DNA of 64,000 nt, from NCBI GenBank assembly GCA_900547005.1, contig URER01000005.1, positions 1 through 64,000 of the forward strand, in the 5' to 3' direction. The position numbers and the translations under genes were made by a program. The notes beneath the pieces were generated by a model. It saw only the letters and a list, made by a program, of their open reading frames with translations. It searched no databases and was not told the DNA's origin. How positions within the stretch are numbered: position 1 is the stretch's first letter; each line of letters starts with the position of its first letter. The stretch comes from an uncultured Prevotella sp. GTDB lineage: Bacteria; Bacteroidota; Bacteroidia; Bacteroidales; Bacteroidaceae. Of this stretch, positions 34,018 to 42,788 are shown piece by piece.

Positions 34018-34812
34018 CTAACAAACGTTTTCGGCATTCTCCGGAAGCGGAAGAGTCTTTTTGGCGTAGCAGATAACCGCCACAAATACTATCATGCTCA
34101 CCGCCAGCAGTGCGTACATCGGTGTGCCCCCGCCTGTGATTTCAGCGAGTGAAGCATCTACTGGATAGAACTGCCCGAGTATGGTCGACACGATATTATT
34201 CGTTGCATGAGCCATGATGCCGGGCCACACGGAGCCGGTACGATAATAGAGCCACGCAAAAACAAGACCCATGAGAAACGCTCCGCAGACCTGCACAGGA
34301 TTGAGATGTATCAGTCCAAATATCAACGCCGAGAGGAAAATGGCCCACTTCGGCTTCATAATCTTCTGCAATGCGCCCTGTATAGCACCACGGAACAAAA
34401 GTTCCTCGGCCACGGGAGCAGCCAGACTGATTGCGATGATTGCCCAGAAGTCGGACATCGAAGCCGTAAATTCATTCTTCAGGAAGTCGGGCAACTCCAG
34501 ACTGTCTGACAACCAAGACAATGGCGACACCATTGCAAGGGCAAGAACTGCGGCTATGACCAATGCCGGCATGATGTCGGACGACCTCATGTGGCCGAAC
34601 GAGAAGTTAGCATAGCGCAACTTCAACAATACTATTATGGCTATAACATTTGCCAACAGCGAAGAGACGCCAAGCACGGTGGCACTCTGAGCCACACTTG
34701 CCACATCGCCACCCTGAGCCACGCTAATCACTCCGGCTACCATTGCGACAAACAACGACACTAATATTTGCAGTCCGACATAAATCAGGATTGAAATAAT
34801 TGTTCTTTTCAT
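34018..34812 (-). CDS. CPBP-family intramembrane glutamic endopeptidase
   Basis: 264 residues from the ATG at 34812; an ATG at 34836 would add 8 residues. It has six to eight membrane helices and the CPBP motifs EELLFRG (motif 1, ~146), FGLIHLNP with the catalytic His (motif 2, ~180) and HATNN (motif 3, ~220). CPBP proteins cleave within or near membranes, and some process bacteriocins or signalling peptides. It is the last gene of the seven-gene operon starting at 39181, immediately after the TraB-like gene, but its partner is unknown. Confidence 0.9.
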   Translation of the reverse strand: MKRTIISILIYVGLQILVSLFVAMVAGVISVAQGGDVASVAQSATVLGVSSLLANVIAIIVLLKLRYANFSFGHMRSSDIMPALVIAAVLALAMVSPLSWLSDSLELPDFLKNEFTASMSDFWAIIAISLAAPVAEELLFRGAIQGALQKIMKPKWAIFLSALIFGLIHLNPVQVCGAFLMGLVFAWLYYRTGSVWPGIMAHATNNIVSTILGQFYPVDASLAEITGGGTPMYALLAVSMIVFVAVICYAKKTLPLPENAENVC

Positions 34813-34837
34813 ATTGATGAAATTAAATTTTATCACC

Positions 34838-35746
34838 TTATTCCTTCACTCCCTCAACACTATATCCTGCATCACGCAACTGCTTCAACAGGCCACGGTC
34901 GCCCGTAAGGTGAGCAGCACCAACGGCGAAGAACGTAGGCTTTGAGGCCATGATTGCGGGCATGAGCTTCATCCAATTGTCGTTGCGACCGAAAATCATA
35001 GTCTCTTGTTCCTCTTTCGTATCGTCGCAAGTGGTGCCGAGTTTACGGTCTATCACCTTCTGAACCTCATAGAGATTCTGTGCATAGAAAGCCTTTATCA
35101 TGTCCGTTGTGATTGCGTTGTAGGTCTCAGCATTGTCCACAAGGCACATCAGCAATTCGGTCTGACGCTCCAAAGTGGTACTCTTGAAGAGCACGCGAGC
35201 CTGAAAATCCAATGTCTCAAGACCGAAAACGGACTTTCCCGCAGCCACTGCCTGCTTCTGAAAATAGTCATCGAAACCGTTTGTCGGGTCGAAACCGCCG
35301 CCATTCTTCAGGCACATGATAGTCTGAAACTGCGTAATCAGCGCCTGTGGAGTCATCGGTGCGAGCTGCGGACCTACCATCGGATTTGTCATGTCCACCC
35401 CCATCAAGCCCTTCATAAAGGCGTTCAGTCGGTCAGTCTGCTCTGCTGTGAGCAGGTCGGTGAACTTCTTTCCCTCGGGCATCAGCATCGCCGTCTGTAT
35501 CTTCATCAGCGAATCAGGGTTCATCATATCGGTCATACGCAGTTCTCCATATACCTGTTGCGTCTCGTCGAGAGCCTTTTTCAGTCCCGGAATGGAGTCT
35601 GTGAACTTCACGTCAGCGAAGTGATAGGTGCCGATGATGTACGACGGAACCTTGAGTCCGTTGCCGGAGATTTTGTACAACAGTTGTGCCTGTGCTCCGA
35701 GGGTGACTGCGCACGCAAGGAGCATGATTGAAAATAATTTCTTCAT
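34838..35746 (-). CDS. TraB/GumN-family protein
   Basis: 302 residues with a signal peptide (MKKLFSIMLLACAVTLGAQA). TraB/GumN landmarks are YIIGTYHFADVKF (GxxH motif, ~40) and FFAVGAAHLTGDRGLLKQLRDAGYSVE (GAxH, ~277). The conserved Glu/Arg segment is YGELRMTDMM (~70). The family includes Tiki-like metalloproteases and PrgY, which lowers pheromone levels, but most bacterial members are uncharacterised. It starts 20 bases after the GntR regulator gene, so it is part of the same operon. Confidence 0.9.
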   Translation of the reverse strand: MKKLFSIMLLACAVTLGAQAQLLYKISGNGLKVPSYIIGTYHFADVKFTDSIPGLKKALDETQQVYGELRMTDMMNPDSLMKIQTAMLMPEGKKFTDLLTAEQTDRLNAFMKGLMGVDMTNPMVGPQLAPMTPQALITQFQTIMCLKNGGGFDPTNGFDDYFQKQAVAAGKSVFGLETLDFQARVLFKSTTLERQTELLMCLVDNAETYNAITTDMIKAFYAQNLYEVQKVIDRKLGTTCDDTKEEQETMIFGRNDNWMKLMPAIMASKPTFFAVGAAHLTGDRGLLKQLRDAGYSVEGVKE

Positions 35747-35766
35747 TGTTTTATTTTTTTGTTAAT

Positions 35767-36135
35767 TTACTTCTTACTTCTCTCTTTCCATGCCTCCCCT
35801 ACTTCCTCGATTGTTATCCCGAGCAGCGACATCTGCCGGAACATTTCGGGAAGGGTCTGATCCATGAACTCTTTCTTGCGTGCGGCGACGATGCGCTCAC
35901 GTGCCCCCGGGCTGACAAAGTAGCCCAATCCGCGCTTGTTGTATATCACTTCGTCGCGCGCCAATGTCTCGTATGCCTTCACGGCCGTATTGGTATTCAC
36001 GCCCAGCAGCACGGAATACTCACGCACGCTCGGTATGCGGTCATCGGCATTATACTTTCCTGCAATTATCTCGTCGCAGAGGCGGTCGGCCATCTGAACG
36101 TATATCGCCTTATCATTATTGAATGTAACACCCAT
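35767..36135 (-). CDS. GntR-family regulator, YtrA type
   Basis: 122 residues from the ATG at 36135, which begins the conserved MGVTFNNDKAIYVQMADRL; the longer frame upstream overlaps the permease gene. A winged HTH follows (RIPSVREYSVLLGVNTNTAVKAYETLARDEVIYNKRGLGYFVS) with a short helical C-terminus, the minimal YtrA subfamily. YtrA regulators usually repress their own ABC-transporter operon. Here it is fifth in the operon, and a perfect palindrome GTGTACTA-N6-TAGTACAC at the operon's predicted start site is the likely operator. Confidence 0.92.
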   Translation of the reverse strand: MGVTFNNDKAIYVQMADRLCDEIIAGKYNADDRIPSVREYSVLLGVNTNTAVKAYETLARDEVIYNKRGLGYFVSPGARERIVAARKKEFMDQTLPEMFRQMSLLGITIEEVGEAWKERSKK

Positions 36136-36155
36136 GTTTTCGTCTCCTTTTGTCT

Positions 36156-36947
36156 TTATCTGCTCTTGAATTGCAACTTTGTAAAGCGGCGGTAGGCCCA
36201 CCACAGCATTACTACGGACAGCACGGTATATATTATAAAGAACGCTATAAGAACCGTATCAACGTCGGGGATATAACTGTTTATCACCTCAGCTCCCCAA
36301 ATTTCGGAAGCCATACCGATGCAGAGACCTATGCCAAACATTATCGTGAGGAACACGCCGGCCGCCACGAGAGTGGTGTAAAGGAACGGATGCTTACGAA
36401 AATAGGTCGCTCCAACAGCGTAAACGCTTATATAGCTTATCTCTCCCACCCATGAGAATATCCAAAATACGGGTGATGAGGTGAGAGTTTCCGTTACCTT
36501 ATTAACGTTAAATCCCATCAGATGCTCAAACAACGTGGCATCTACACGGTCTAAATTGAACACCATCCACAGCAGAACAGCCGCATAGAAGACTACGGAA
36601 GCCGCCACCATCAAGAGAAGGACTAAATGGAGGAAGCGCGCCCAGAACTTCTCGGCCATCGTCGAAGGGTTCGTCATCAGCCTAATCTGGTGACTCTTGT
36701 TGTTCAGGTCGCCAAACACCATCGCCGAAACGTAGCTCGTCAGCAACATACTGAATATGGAACCAATTTGTGCGACATTGTCAGCGCGTGCCGTCAGGGC
36801 CACACTCGCATCGTAAAATAAGTCGCTCATCATCAGAGTCATCATGATTAGCGGTCCGAAGAACACGAGACCCAGCACGCCGGCATCCATCTTCTTGTTA
36901 TCTGCCATAACTATCTTGAACTCATTCCAAAATCTATTCTTATCCAT
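36156..36947 (-). CDS. ABC-2-like membrane permease, second of two
   Basis: 263 residues with six hydrophobic stretches (GLVFFGPLIMMTLMMSDLFY, LVLLLMVAASVVFYAAVLLWMV, VFWIFSWVGEISYISVYAVGATYF, FLYTTLVAAGVFLTIMFGIGLCIGMA, VLIAFFIIYTVLSVVMLWWAY). It has no peptidase or binding motif. Its position between an ABC ATPase-permease pair and the GntR gene indicates the transmembrane part of a YtrBC-like exporter. Confidence 0.8.
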   Translation of the reverse strand: MDKNRFWNEFKIVMADNKKMDAGVLGLVFFGPLIMMTLMMSDLFYDASVALTARADNVAQIGSIFSMLLTSYVSAMVFGDLNNKSHQIRLMTNPSTMAEKFWARFLHLVLLLMVAASVVFYAAVLLWMVFNLDRVDATLFEHLMGFNVNKVTETLTSSPVFWIFSWVGEISYISVYAVGATYFRKHPFLYTTLVAAGVFLTIMFGIGLCIGMASEIWGAEVINSYIPDVDTVLIAFFIIYTVLSVVMLWWAYRRFTKLQFKSR

Positions 36948-36983
36948 TTTCGATTATTATCTGCGTTTATTATTGTTTATTTC

Positions 36984-37748
36984 TTACACCTTTCTCATCA
37001 GTCCGTGTTCGGCAATATCCGTATTAAGGAATATCTTGTAGGCCATCCAAAGGTTGACTACTGTCCAGAATATACACACCGAGAAAATCAAAGAGTATGT
37101 CGCCGGCATCGATTCCGAAAGTTGAAAATCAAAGACCACGGCTATAACCGGGGCGATCAGGCTCTCTAATAATAGCACGAGGATGGCAAAAAGACCGTAA
37201 ACCTTGCGAAAAAGCATAGCACCGAGAAGCGTTGCCGTACATATCAGGAGAATCATGGAGACCGCTGCCAGCATTCCAAACTTCATATATGGCTCCACCG
37301 CCGCACAAGCGTCAAAGTCTACATACAGGCTGTCCGGAAGCCTGTACATGATAAGTTTGAACACCTTCAGACCGGCTTTCAGCCCCAAGAACACCACAAC
37401 CGGGAATGTAGGGATATAGAAAAGCAGCGAACCGAGGGCTTTCTCCGACGGCAAGGCTGGCAGCATGAGAATTTCCCTGCGCTTGTCTTTCTTTCTGAGA
37501 AAATCAGAAAACAGCACGCCGGCCATAGCGCAAACGCCTATTAAGATGCCTGCGGGAAAACCGCTGATATAGTCTGCGAATCCTTCCTTGTCGCTCGGTT
37601 CGTACAAGAAGAACTTGGCTATCAGTACCGTGGCTATTATCACAAGGAAAGACGTGATGACCAGGAACGCGAGTATATTCCATTCCGACAGGAATCTCCA
37701 CCGCAATACGAGCCAAAAACGCCTGAAACTGAATTTATCCGTATTCAT
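36984..37748 (-). CDS. ABC-2-like membrane permease, first of two
   Basis: 254 residues with six hydrophobic helices (LAFLVITSFLVIIATVLIAKFFL, GILIGVCAMAGVLFSDFL, TFPVVVFLGLKAG, AAVSMILLICTATLLGAMLF, LFAILVLLLESLIAPVIAVV, LIFSVCIFWTVVNLWMAY) and the segment LRKKDKRREILMLPALPSEKALGSLLFYIPTF typical of Bacteroidetes ABC-2 permeases. It lies 58 bases downstream of the ATPase gene. Confidence 0.8.
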   Translation of the reverse strand: MNTDKFSFRRFWLVLRWRFLSEWNILAFLVITSFLVIIATVLIAKFFLYEPSDKEGFADYISGFPAGILIGVCAMAGVLFSDFLRKKDKRREILMLPALPSEKALGSLLFYIPTFPVVVFLGLKAGLKVFKLIMYRLPDSLYVDFDACAAVEPYMKFGMLAAVSMILLICTATLLGAMLFRKVYGLFAILVLLLESLIAPVIAVVFDFQLSESMPATYSLIFSVCIFWTVVNLWMAYKIFLNTDIAEHGLMRKV

Positions 37749-37806
37749 AATCTGCTATATATAAATAGGTATAACGCTATTGTCTGTTCACTTCCATGCC
37801 ACGGCA

Positions 37807-38619
37807 TTACTTTACTGCCCCACTTGCCACGGCCTTGAAGAGCAGGTCGAGGTTTATCTGCGTGTGTCTTCCCCCGGTGTTTCTCGCTATCACGGCGAAG
37901 CCCTGAGGCGACGGCTCTGCGTAGACTACATCGTCTCCCTCAGCCTGCGTGCGGTAGTCGAAGGCATAGTCCGCGGTTACATCGAACGTTTCCCTGTCAT
38001 AGAATGTGCCATCCTCTCTCATGATAAGCAGATGGTCGAGCAGCGGTTCCACGTCATGCACGAGGTGGGTGGATATGATGATTGTCTGCCCCTCGCCCAT
38101 GTGCTTTGCCACAATCTTGCGGAACGCGTCCTTCGAAGGAATGTCGAGACCGTTGGTCGGCTCGTCCATCATCAGCAGCTTCACTCCCGTGGCGAGCGCG
38201 AAGCTCACAAACACCTTCTTCTTCTGGCCCAACGACAACTTTGTCAGTTCTTTCACGTCCTCCACCTCAAAGTCTTTCAGGCATTCATCGAGCTTCTCCT
38301 GTGAGAAGTTGGGATAGAACGGCGAATATAGTTTCACGTATTTGACCAGCGTCATGGGTGGAAAGTCAAACTCGTCGGGAACGAGAAACAACTCGCTGAG
38401 TGTCTGCGGCAGACGCCGCCGCGTGTTCATACTGTCAAAAAGCACCTCGCCCTTCTGCGGCGTGAGCAGTCCGGAAATCAGATAAAGCAGTGTCGACTTG
38501 CCCGTTCCGTTCTTTCCTAACAGTCCGTAAATCTTGTTCTCACCTATTTCAAGGTTCATTCCGCCGAACACCTTGTGTCCATTAGCATAGCGGAAATCCA
38601 TATTTATTATCTTCAGCAT
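37807..38619 (-). CDS. ABC transporter ATP-binding protein
   Basis: 270 residues. Walker A is GLLGKNGTGKSTLLYLI (~35), the signature is LSLGQKKK (~143), Walker B is LLMMDEPTNGLD (~164), and the H-loop is IIISTHLVHDVEPLLDHLLIM. The C-terminal ~60 residues are an extra domain. This is the YtrB/Daunorubicin-type exporter ATPase expected next to two ABC-2 permeases and a GntR regulator; these systems often respond to cell-envelope stress or antimicrobials. The substrate is unknown. Confidence 0.93.
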   Translation of the reverse strand: MLKIINMDFRYANGHKVFGGMNLEIGENKIYGLLGKNGTGKSTLLYLISGLLTPQKGEVLFDSMNTRRRLPQTLSELFLVPDEFDFPPMTLVKYVKLYSPFYPNFSQEKLDECLKDFEVEDVKELTKLSLGQKKKVFVSFALATGVKLLMMDEPTNGLDIPSKDAFRKIVAKHMGEGQTIIISTHLVHDVEPLLDHLLIMREDGTFYDRETFDVTADYAFDYRTQAEGDDVVYAEPSPQGFAVIARNTGGRHTQINLDLLFKAVASGAVK

Positions 38620-38695
38620 AATGGTTTAATTTTACTTGATGAGTTATGTCCCTTATCTCCTCTTATATTCTCTTTTCTCCTCTTATCTCCCCTTA

Positions 38696-39181
38696 TTACC
38701 TTACGACTTCCGCCAACAACTGATTCTGCGGATTCATTACAAGGAAATTATCGGTCAGTTCAAAGGCGTTGGTCTTGCGGTCGCGCTTGTATGTGTTCAC
38801 TGCCATTACCTCATCAAACATCATCTCATACTCCATGCGGCCCGAAACATCGGCAAACTCTCCGCTTTTTGCATCCCAGTCGCGGCGTTCCACGCTGTAA
38901 CCGCTGTCCGTGTAGGCGAAGTCGAGACGGAAGTCGGGCTCCCAAGCCATCTTCTTTGCGTTCCAAAGCATAGCGGTCTTCTCTACCAGGCGGTCCTGCT
39001 CGTCGTATGAGTAGTCATAGCGGAGCTTGTTGGTGAGATATTTTCCGTCTGTGTTCATTACGCAGAAAGACTCTACCTTACCGTTCTCCATGTCTGCGTT
39101 GTAAACGTAATCACTTGTAGTTGAGTTAGCTACGTTGAAAAACATTGTGGCAACAGTTGCCGCTGTGATAATTGATTCCAT
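38696..39181 (-). CDS. DUF3836-like small exported protein, first gene of the ABC operon
   Basis: 161 residues from the ATG at 39181. The start has a short hydrophobic stretch (IITAATVATMFFNVANS) that may be a signal peptide. The body has repeated strands (LRYDYSYDEQDRLVEKTAMLWN..., LDFAYTDSGYSVERRDWD, RMEYEMMFDEVMAVNTYKRD) like YD/DUF3836 repeats. It lies first after the predicted operator at 39236 and 76 bases before the ABC ATPase gene, so it is the most distal-regulated product of the operon and a possible sensor or substrate. The family call is moderate. Confidence 0.65.
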   Translation of the reverse strand: MESIITAATVATMFFNVANSTTSDYVYNADMENGKVESFCVMNTDGKYLTNKLRYDYSYDEQDRLVEKTAMLWNAKKMAWEPDFRLDFAYTDSGYSVERRDWDAKSGEFADVSGRMEYEMMFDEVMAVNTYKRDRKTNAFELTDNFLVMNPQNQLLAEVVR

Positions 39182-39235
39182 ATCTTTTTTGTTTAATTGA
39201 CCTTGCGGCCGTTTGTTAATATTCTTTCTGTCATA

Positions 39236-39257
39236 GTGTACTACTTTAATAGTACAC
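39236..39257. promoter_or_regulatory. Perfect palindrome, predicted operator of the ABC/GntR operon
   Basis: GTGTACTA-N6-TAGTACAC, with exact 8-bp arms. It lies just downstream of the minus-strand -7 box at 39260-39267 and so overlaps the predicted transcription start. Its form resembles operators of YtrA-type GntR repressors, and a YtrA-type gene lies in the operon. Confidence 0.75.
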
Positions 39258-39259
39258 CG

Positions 39260-39267
39260 CAAAAGTA
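39260..39267 (-). promoter_or_regulatory. -7 box of the seven-gene operon
   Basis: Minus strand TACTTTTG, 3 bases upstream of the palindrome at 39236-39257. Confidence 0.6.
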
Positions 39268-39458
39268 ATGCGTTTTCATATATCTTGCAAGCTTTTCGAC
39301 GCTTTTTTTCATTCTAAAAGTGATTATTTAGCATTTCTTTACAAAAGAGAATGGATTTTAAGACAAATACGGTTGTAACCAATAGTGTCCTAAATAAATT
39401 CCCCAAAAAGATGAAGGAAGCTGTTTTCTTTAAGGTTTAGAAAGGCTAATCAGAATCG

Positions 39459-39497
39459 TACAAGAATAGTACAAGGCTTCTGTACTAATCTTGTAGT
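39459..39497. terminator. Imperfect hairpin after the MATE gene
   Basis: TACAAGAATAGTACA and TGTACTAATCTTGTA pair with one mismatch. It lies 7 bases past the MATE stop, so a terminator or processing hairpin is plausible, though the T-run is weak. Confidence 0.5.
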
Positions 39498-39503
39498 GTA
39501 GTT

Positions 39504-40922
39504 TTACTTCTCTTTCAGCCACTTGCCACGGAACAAACGGAGCAAGAACATACATCCGCGGAAAGTGAGTTCGATGGCCATAGCCGTCCACACGCCGGGC
39601 AGCCCGTAGGAGGTGGCGAGCAAGGCGGCAAGCGTGAGGCGCACAAGCCACATACTGCCGAGGTTGATGATGGCAGGACGGAGCGTGTCGCCCGCACCGA
39701 CGAAAACGCAATACGACACGATGGAGGCGGCAAAGAACGGCTCGGCAAAGGCTTCGATGCGGAGGCTCTGTGTGCCGAGAGCCTGAATTTCCCCGACGGG
39801 TGTCATCAGTCCCATCATCTCGGGAGCCATAATATACATCACAAGTCCCATAAACGCCATCACTATCATACCAGTGAAGACTGCCATACGGGCGAAACTA
39901 CGACAAAGTTCGCGGCGGCCTGCACCGATACTCTGCCCCACCAGTGTCGTGGCGGCATCACCTATACCGTAGCCCGGCATATAACAAAGGCTCTCGGCGG
40001 TTATGGCAAAGGTGTTGGCAGCAATGGCAAAGTTGCCCAACGGGGCTATAATCATCGTACTGACAATCTGCGCCGAACTCATAAGGAAGTACTGGACGGC
40101 CATAGGTGCACCGATCTTGAAGGCGTTGACAAGGTATGACGAGACGAAGCGGAAGGATTCGCCGGCATGGCGGACAGACAATATGGCTGAGCGGAAGAAT
40201 GCGAAATAGCATTGCATGAGCGAGGTGACGATGTAAGCGCAGGCCGTACCGAGAGCCGCTCCGGTTACTCCGAGGCCTGCACCGGGCAGATAGATGTCGA
40301 GGCCAAAGAACGAGACGGTGCGCGAAGGGAAGATGAGCATGAAGTTGAACACCACATCGAGCACGCAGAGCATGATGCTGAGGATGCTCGGCACACGCAT
40401 ATTACCCTCGCACTTGAGCAGTGCGGAGGCGAGATTGTTCATCTGGAAGAACGGCGCGCAAAGGGAGAATATAAGGAAATAGCGGCTTGCGTCGGGGGCT
40501 ATGTCGGCTCCTCCGCCAAGCCAGTAGGGCAACGGCTGCGACACAATGGCGGCAACGGTCATAAGGACAAAGCTTATGGCGAGTGCGGTAACGATACCGT
40601 GGCGCACTACCTGACGTGCTCTGACAAAGTCTTTTGCTCCGATGAGGTGGGCCACCTGCACGGAGAAACCTAACGACGTGGCACTGGCGAGACCGCCAAA
40701 CAGCCATGTGGTGGACTCAACAAGTCCGATAGAGGCCGAGGCCTGAGCACCGAGCGAGCCAACCATCGACGCATCGATGAAGAACATCATAACGTTTGTA
40801 ACCTGCGCGAGTATCGACGGGATACTCAACAGATAGATAAGGTTGAGTTTCTCGCCGCGTGTCATCTCCGCCTTGTCACGGATTTTGCTCAATAATGCGT
40901 CGCTTTTGTCTTTTGAAAACAT
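39504..40922 (-). CDS. MATE-family efflux transporter
   Basis: 472 residues with twelve hydrophobic helices and MATE signatures (LLSIPSILAQVTNVMMFFIDASMVGSLG at ~30, PGYGIGDAATTLVGQSIGAGRREL at ~318). It is a sodium- or proton-coupled exporter of cationic drugs or metabolites in the inner membrane. It has its own promoter and is divergent from the HEPN-MNT pair. The substrate cannot be told from sequence. Confidence 0.95.
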   Translation of the reverse strand: MFSKDKSDALLSKIRDKAEMTRGEKLNLIYLLSIPSILAQVTNVMMFFIDASMVGSLGAQASASIGLVESTTWLFGGLASATSLGFSVQVAHLIGAKDFVRARQVVRHGIVTALAISFVLMTVAAIVSQPLPYWLGGGADIAPDASRYFLIFSLCAPFFQMNNLASALLKCEGNMRVPSILSIMLCVLDVVFNFMLIFPSRTVSFFGLDIYLPGAGLGVTGAALGTACAYIVTSLMQCYFAFFRSAILSVRHAGESFRFVSSYLVNAFKIGAPMAVQYFLMSSAQIVSTMIIAPLGNFAIAANTFAITAESLCYMPGYGIGDAATTLVGQSIGAGRRELCRSFARMAVFTGMIVMAFMGLVMYIMAPEMMGLMTPVGEIQALGTQSLRIEAFAEPFFAASIVSYCVFVGAGDTLRPAIINLGSMWLVRLTLAALLATSYGLPGVWTAMAIELTFRGCMFLLRLFRGKWLKEK

Positions 40923-41001
40923 TGCCGTTATGATGCTTATGGATTATCGTTTCTCGCCGACCTTACCGCAATAGCGGTAGTGCCTTCCGTTTTTCAGGCT
41001 G

Positions 41002-41009
41002 CAAAATTA
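41002..41009 (-). promoter_or_regulatory. -7 box for the MATE gene
   Basis: Minus strand TAATTTTG, 79 bases upstream of the ATG. Confidence 0.5.
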
Positions 41010-41137
41010 CGAAAATCCCATGACATAACGACATGGCTTTACATTATTTATATATACACGCGCGCGACACCTCATATATATTGAGCATGAAAGGGAAATT
41101 ATAAGAAGGAAAACGAGGGATTGTCGGAGAAAAAAAT

Positions 41138-41145
41138 TATCTTTG
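41138..41145 (+). promoter_or_regulatory. -7 box for the HEPN-MNT pair
   Basis: TATCTTTG 31 bases before the ATG at 41177. Confidence 0.65.
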
Positions 41146-41176
41146 CATAAAATAAACTTGATAGGGACAGAATATT

Positions 41177-41608
41177 ATGCAAGACTTCGACATTAGATGG
41201 AAACAACGCTTTGATAATTACAACAAGGCTCTGACAAAACTGAAAGAGGCGGTATCAATCATATCGCGCGAACTGCATTATGGTTCAGAGGTCGATGAAT
41301 TGCTACAAGAGGGACTGATACAGAGGTTTGAATATACGCACGAACTGGCTTGGAACGTGATGAAGGACTATGCCGAATATCAAGGCTATACTGACATCCG
41401 TGGGTCAAGGGATGCCATCAGAAAGGCTTTGCAGATTGACCTTGTCAGCGACCGGGCATGGATGAAGACCATAGAAGACCGCAATCTCTCATCACATAAT
41501 TATGATAACGAGACCGCCGTGGGCATCCTGAACAAGATAATCACGGTTTATTATCCACTGTTCTGCCAATTCAAGGAGAAAATGGAAAGTCTGCTAAACG
41601 AGGAATAG
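41177..41608 (+). CDS. HEPN-domain protein (HI0074-type nucleotidyltransferase partner)
   Basis: 143 residues, all helical. The HI0074 layout is WKQRFDNYNKALTKLKEAV..., LLQEGLIQRFEYTHELAWNVMKDY, GSRDAIRKALQIDLV and the HEPN Rx4H motif as RNLSSH in EDRNLSSHNYDNETA (~105). In characterised pairs the HEPN protein is an RNase toxin and its MNT partner an adenylyltransferase antitoxin. The MNT gene begins one base after its stop. Confidence 0.88.
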   Translation: MQDFDIRWKQRFDNYNKALTKLKEAVSIISRELHYGSEVDELLQEGLIQRFEYTHELAWNVMKDYAEYQGYTDIRGSRDAIRKALQIDLVSDRAWMKTIEDRNLSSHNYDNETAVGILNKIITVYYPLFCQFKEKMESLLNEE

Positions 41609-41609
41609 T

Positions 41610-41909
41610 ATGTACGGACTGACAGAGGAAGACATAACAATCATGCACAAGATATTCTCGCAAACGGGAAATATCGAAAAGGTAATCCTTTACGGTTCTC
41701 GGGCAAAAGGTACGAACAAGCCGTTTTCTGACGTGGACATCACGCTCATAGGTAACAATCTGACACAAGAAGACCTTACTGAAGTGAGCGAAAAGCTGTC
41801 AGACTCCTCGCTACCCTACTACTTCGATATATCCTTATACAATAATATTAGCAACACAAATCTTATGTCCCACATTCAGAGAATGGGGAAAATCATATAC
41901 AAGAAATAG
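41610..41909 (+). CDS. Minimal nucleotidyltransferase (MNT antitoxin type)
   Basis: 99 residues. The nucleotidyltransferase core is ILYGSRAKGTNKPFSDVDITL (GSxAxG...DxD, ~25-45), with the third acidic residue in LPYYFDISLYNNI. In known MNT-HEPN pairs it neutralises the HEPN toxin by AMP transfer to a Tyr near the Rx4H motif; here the HEPN partner has SHNYD, which fits. The stop codon lies inside the terminator stem. Confidence 0.9.
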   Translation: MYGLTEEDITIMHKIFSQTGNIEKVILYGSRAKGTNKPFSDVDITLIGNNLTQEDLTEVSEKLSDSSLPYYFDISLYNNISNTNLMSHIQRMGKIIYKK

Positions 41910-41940
41910 CCAAGTTGAACCAACAACCTGGCTATTTTTT
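41904..41940 (+). terminator. Terminator after the HEPN-MNT pair
   Basis: AAATAGCCAAGTT pairs with AACCTGGCTATTT (one mismatch) and is followed by TTTT. The MNT stop TAG is in the left arm. Confidence 0.8.
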
Positions 41941-42137
41941 ATACCGTTATCGGCAGAAACTATAATATTTCACCCTGTTTTTTTGTTTTTTCCTGCCGAC
42001 AAAATGCTCTGTTTTTTCATTATAGCCGCACACTCCTTACTCCCTCAACTACCTGACACAACAAAAAGGACCACAACCTTCACAGGTAATGGCCCTTAAA
42101 CAAATTATTTTAAAAAGTAATTCAGAATTATTTTGTA

Positions 42138-42788
42138 TTAGTATTCTACCCAAACGCCATGCTGCTTGGCCTTGAATCCCGGCACTTGTGCCCCCGGACG
42201 CCAATACGCAACAAGCATGACATCGAACACGAGTGTGGAATATCCGGGAATAGACCTGCTGCCGACGGCACCATATCCGAGCTGGTAGGGGATGTAAATC
42301 TCCCACTTATCGCCAATGTGCATATCCTGAAGAGCTGTCGTCCAGCCGTTTATCAAATCGGCAACGGCAAACTTTGACGGTGCGGCAGTGGCCGGATTGA
42401 ACTCGCCCGTATATGAGCCATCGAAGATATAACCTCCGGTGTATGTCGTTGAAGGCAACAGGCGACCGCTGTAATGCACACGCACAGAATCCGTATAGAA
42501 AGGACATCCGCTACCCGTTCCGGCTTCCTTGATATGCACTATGATATTATCTGTCTTGCCGACAGCAGCATCCGATGGCAAAGAATAGTTGCGGATAATC
42601 TTCCAGGACGTGTCGCCGGCCTGTATTCTCTGCTCGGTGGTATTGTAAAGGTTCTCCCAATAGCTCTCATTATAAGCCTGCCAATCGGGGAATTCCTCTA
42701 TCGTGTCGTCATCTTCGCTGCACGATGACAGTCCGAATACTGCCACCACGAGCAGCATGAGATATGATATTTGACTTCTTACGTTCAT
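42138..42788 (-). CDS. FKBP-type peptidyl-prolyl isomerase, lipoprotein
   Basis: 216 residues with lipoprotein signal (MLLVVAVFGLSSCSED, Cys23). The C-terminal ~120 residues are an FKBP domain (DSVRVHYSGRLLPSTTYTGGYIFDGSYTGEF, FAVADLINGWTTALQDMHIGDKWEIYIPYQLGYG, YSTLVFDVMLVAYW). It acts in the periplasm as a folding helper. Its ATG directly abuts the GlyRS stop codon (0-base gap), so the two are translationally coupled. Confidence 0.92.
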   Translation of the reverse strand: MNVRSQISYLMLLVVAVFGLSSCSEDDDTIEEFPDWQAYNESYWENLYNTTEQRIQAGDTSWKIIRNYSLPSDAAVGKTDNIIVHIKEAGTGSGCPFYTDSVRVHYSGRLLPSTTYTGGYIFDGSYTGEFNPATAAPSKFAVADLINGWTTALQDMHIGDKWEIYIPYQLGYGAVGSRSIPGYSTLVFDVMLVAYWRPGAQVPGFKAKQHGVWVEY

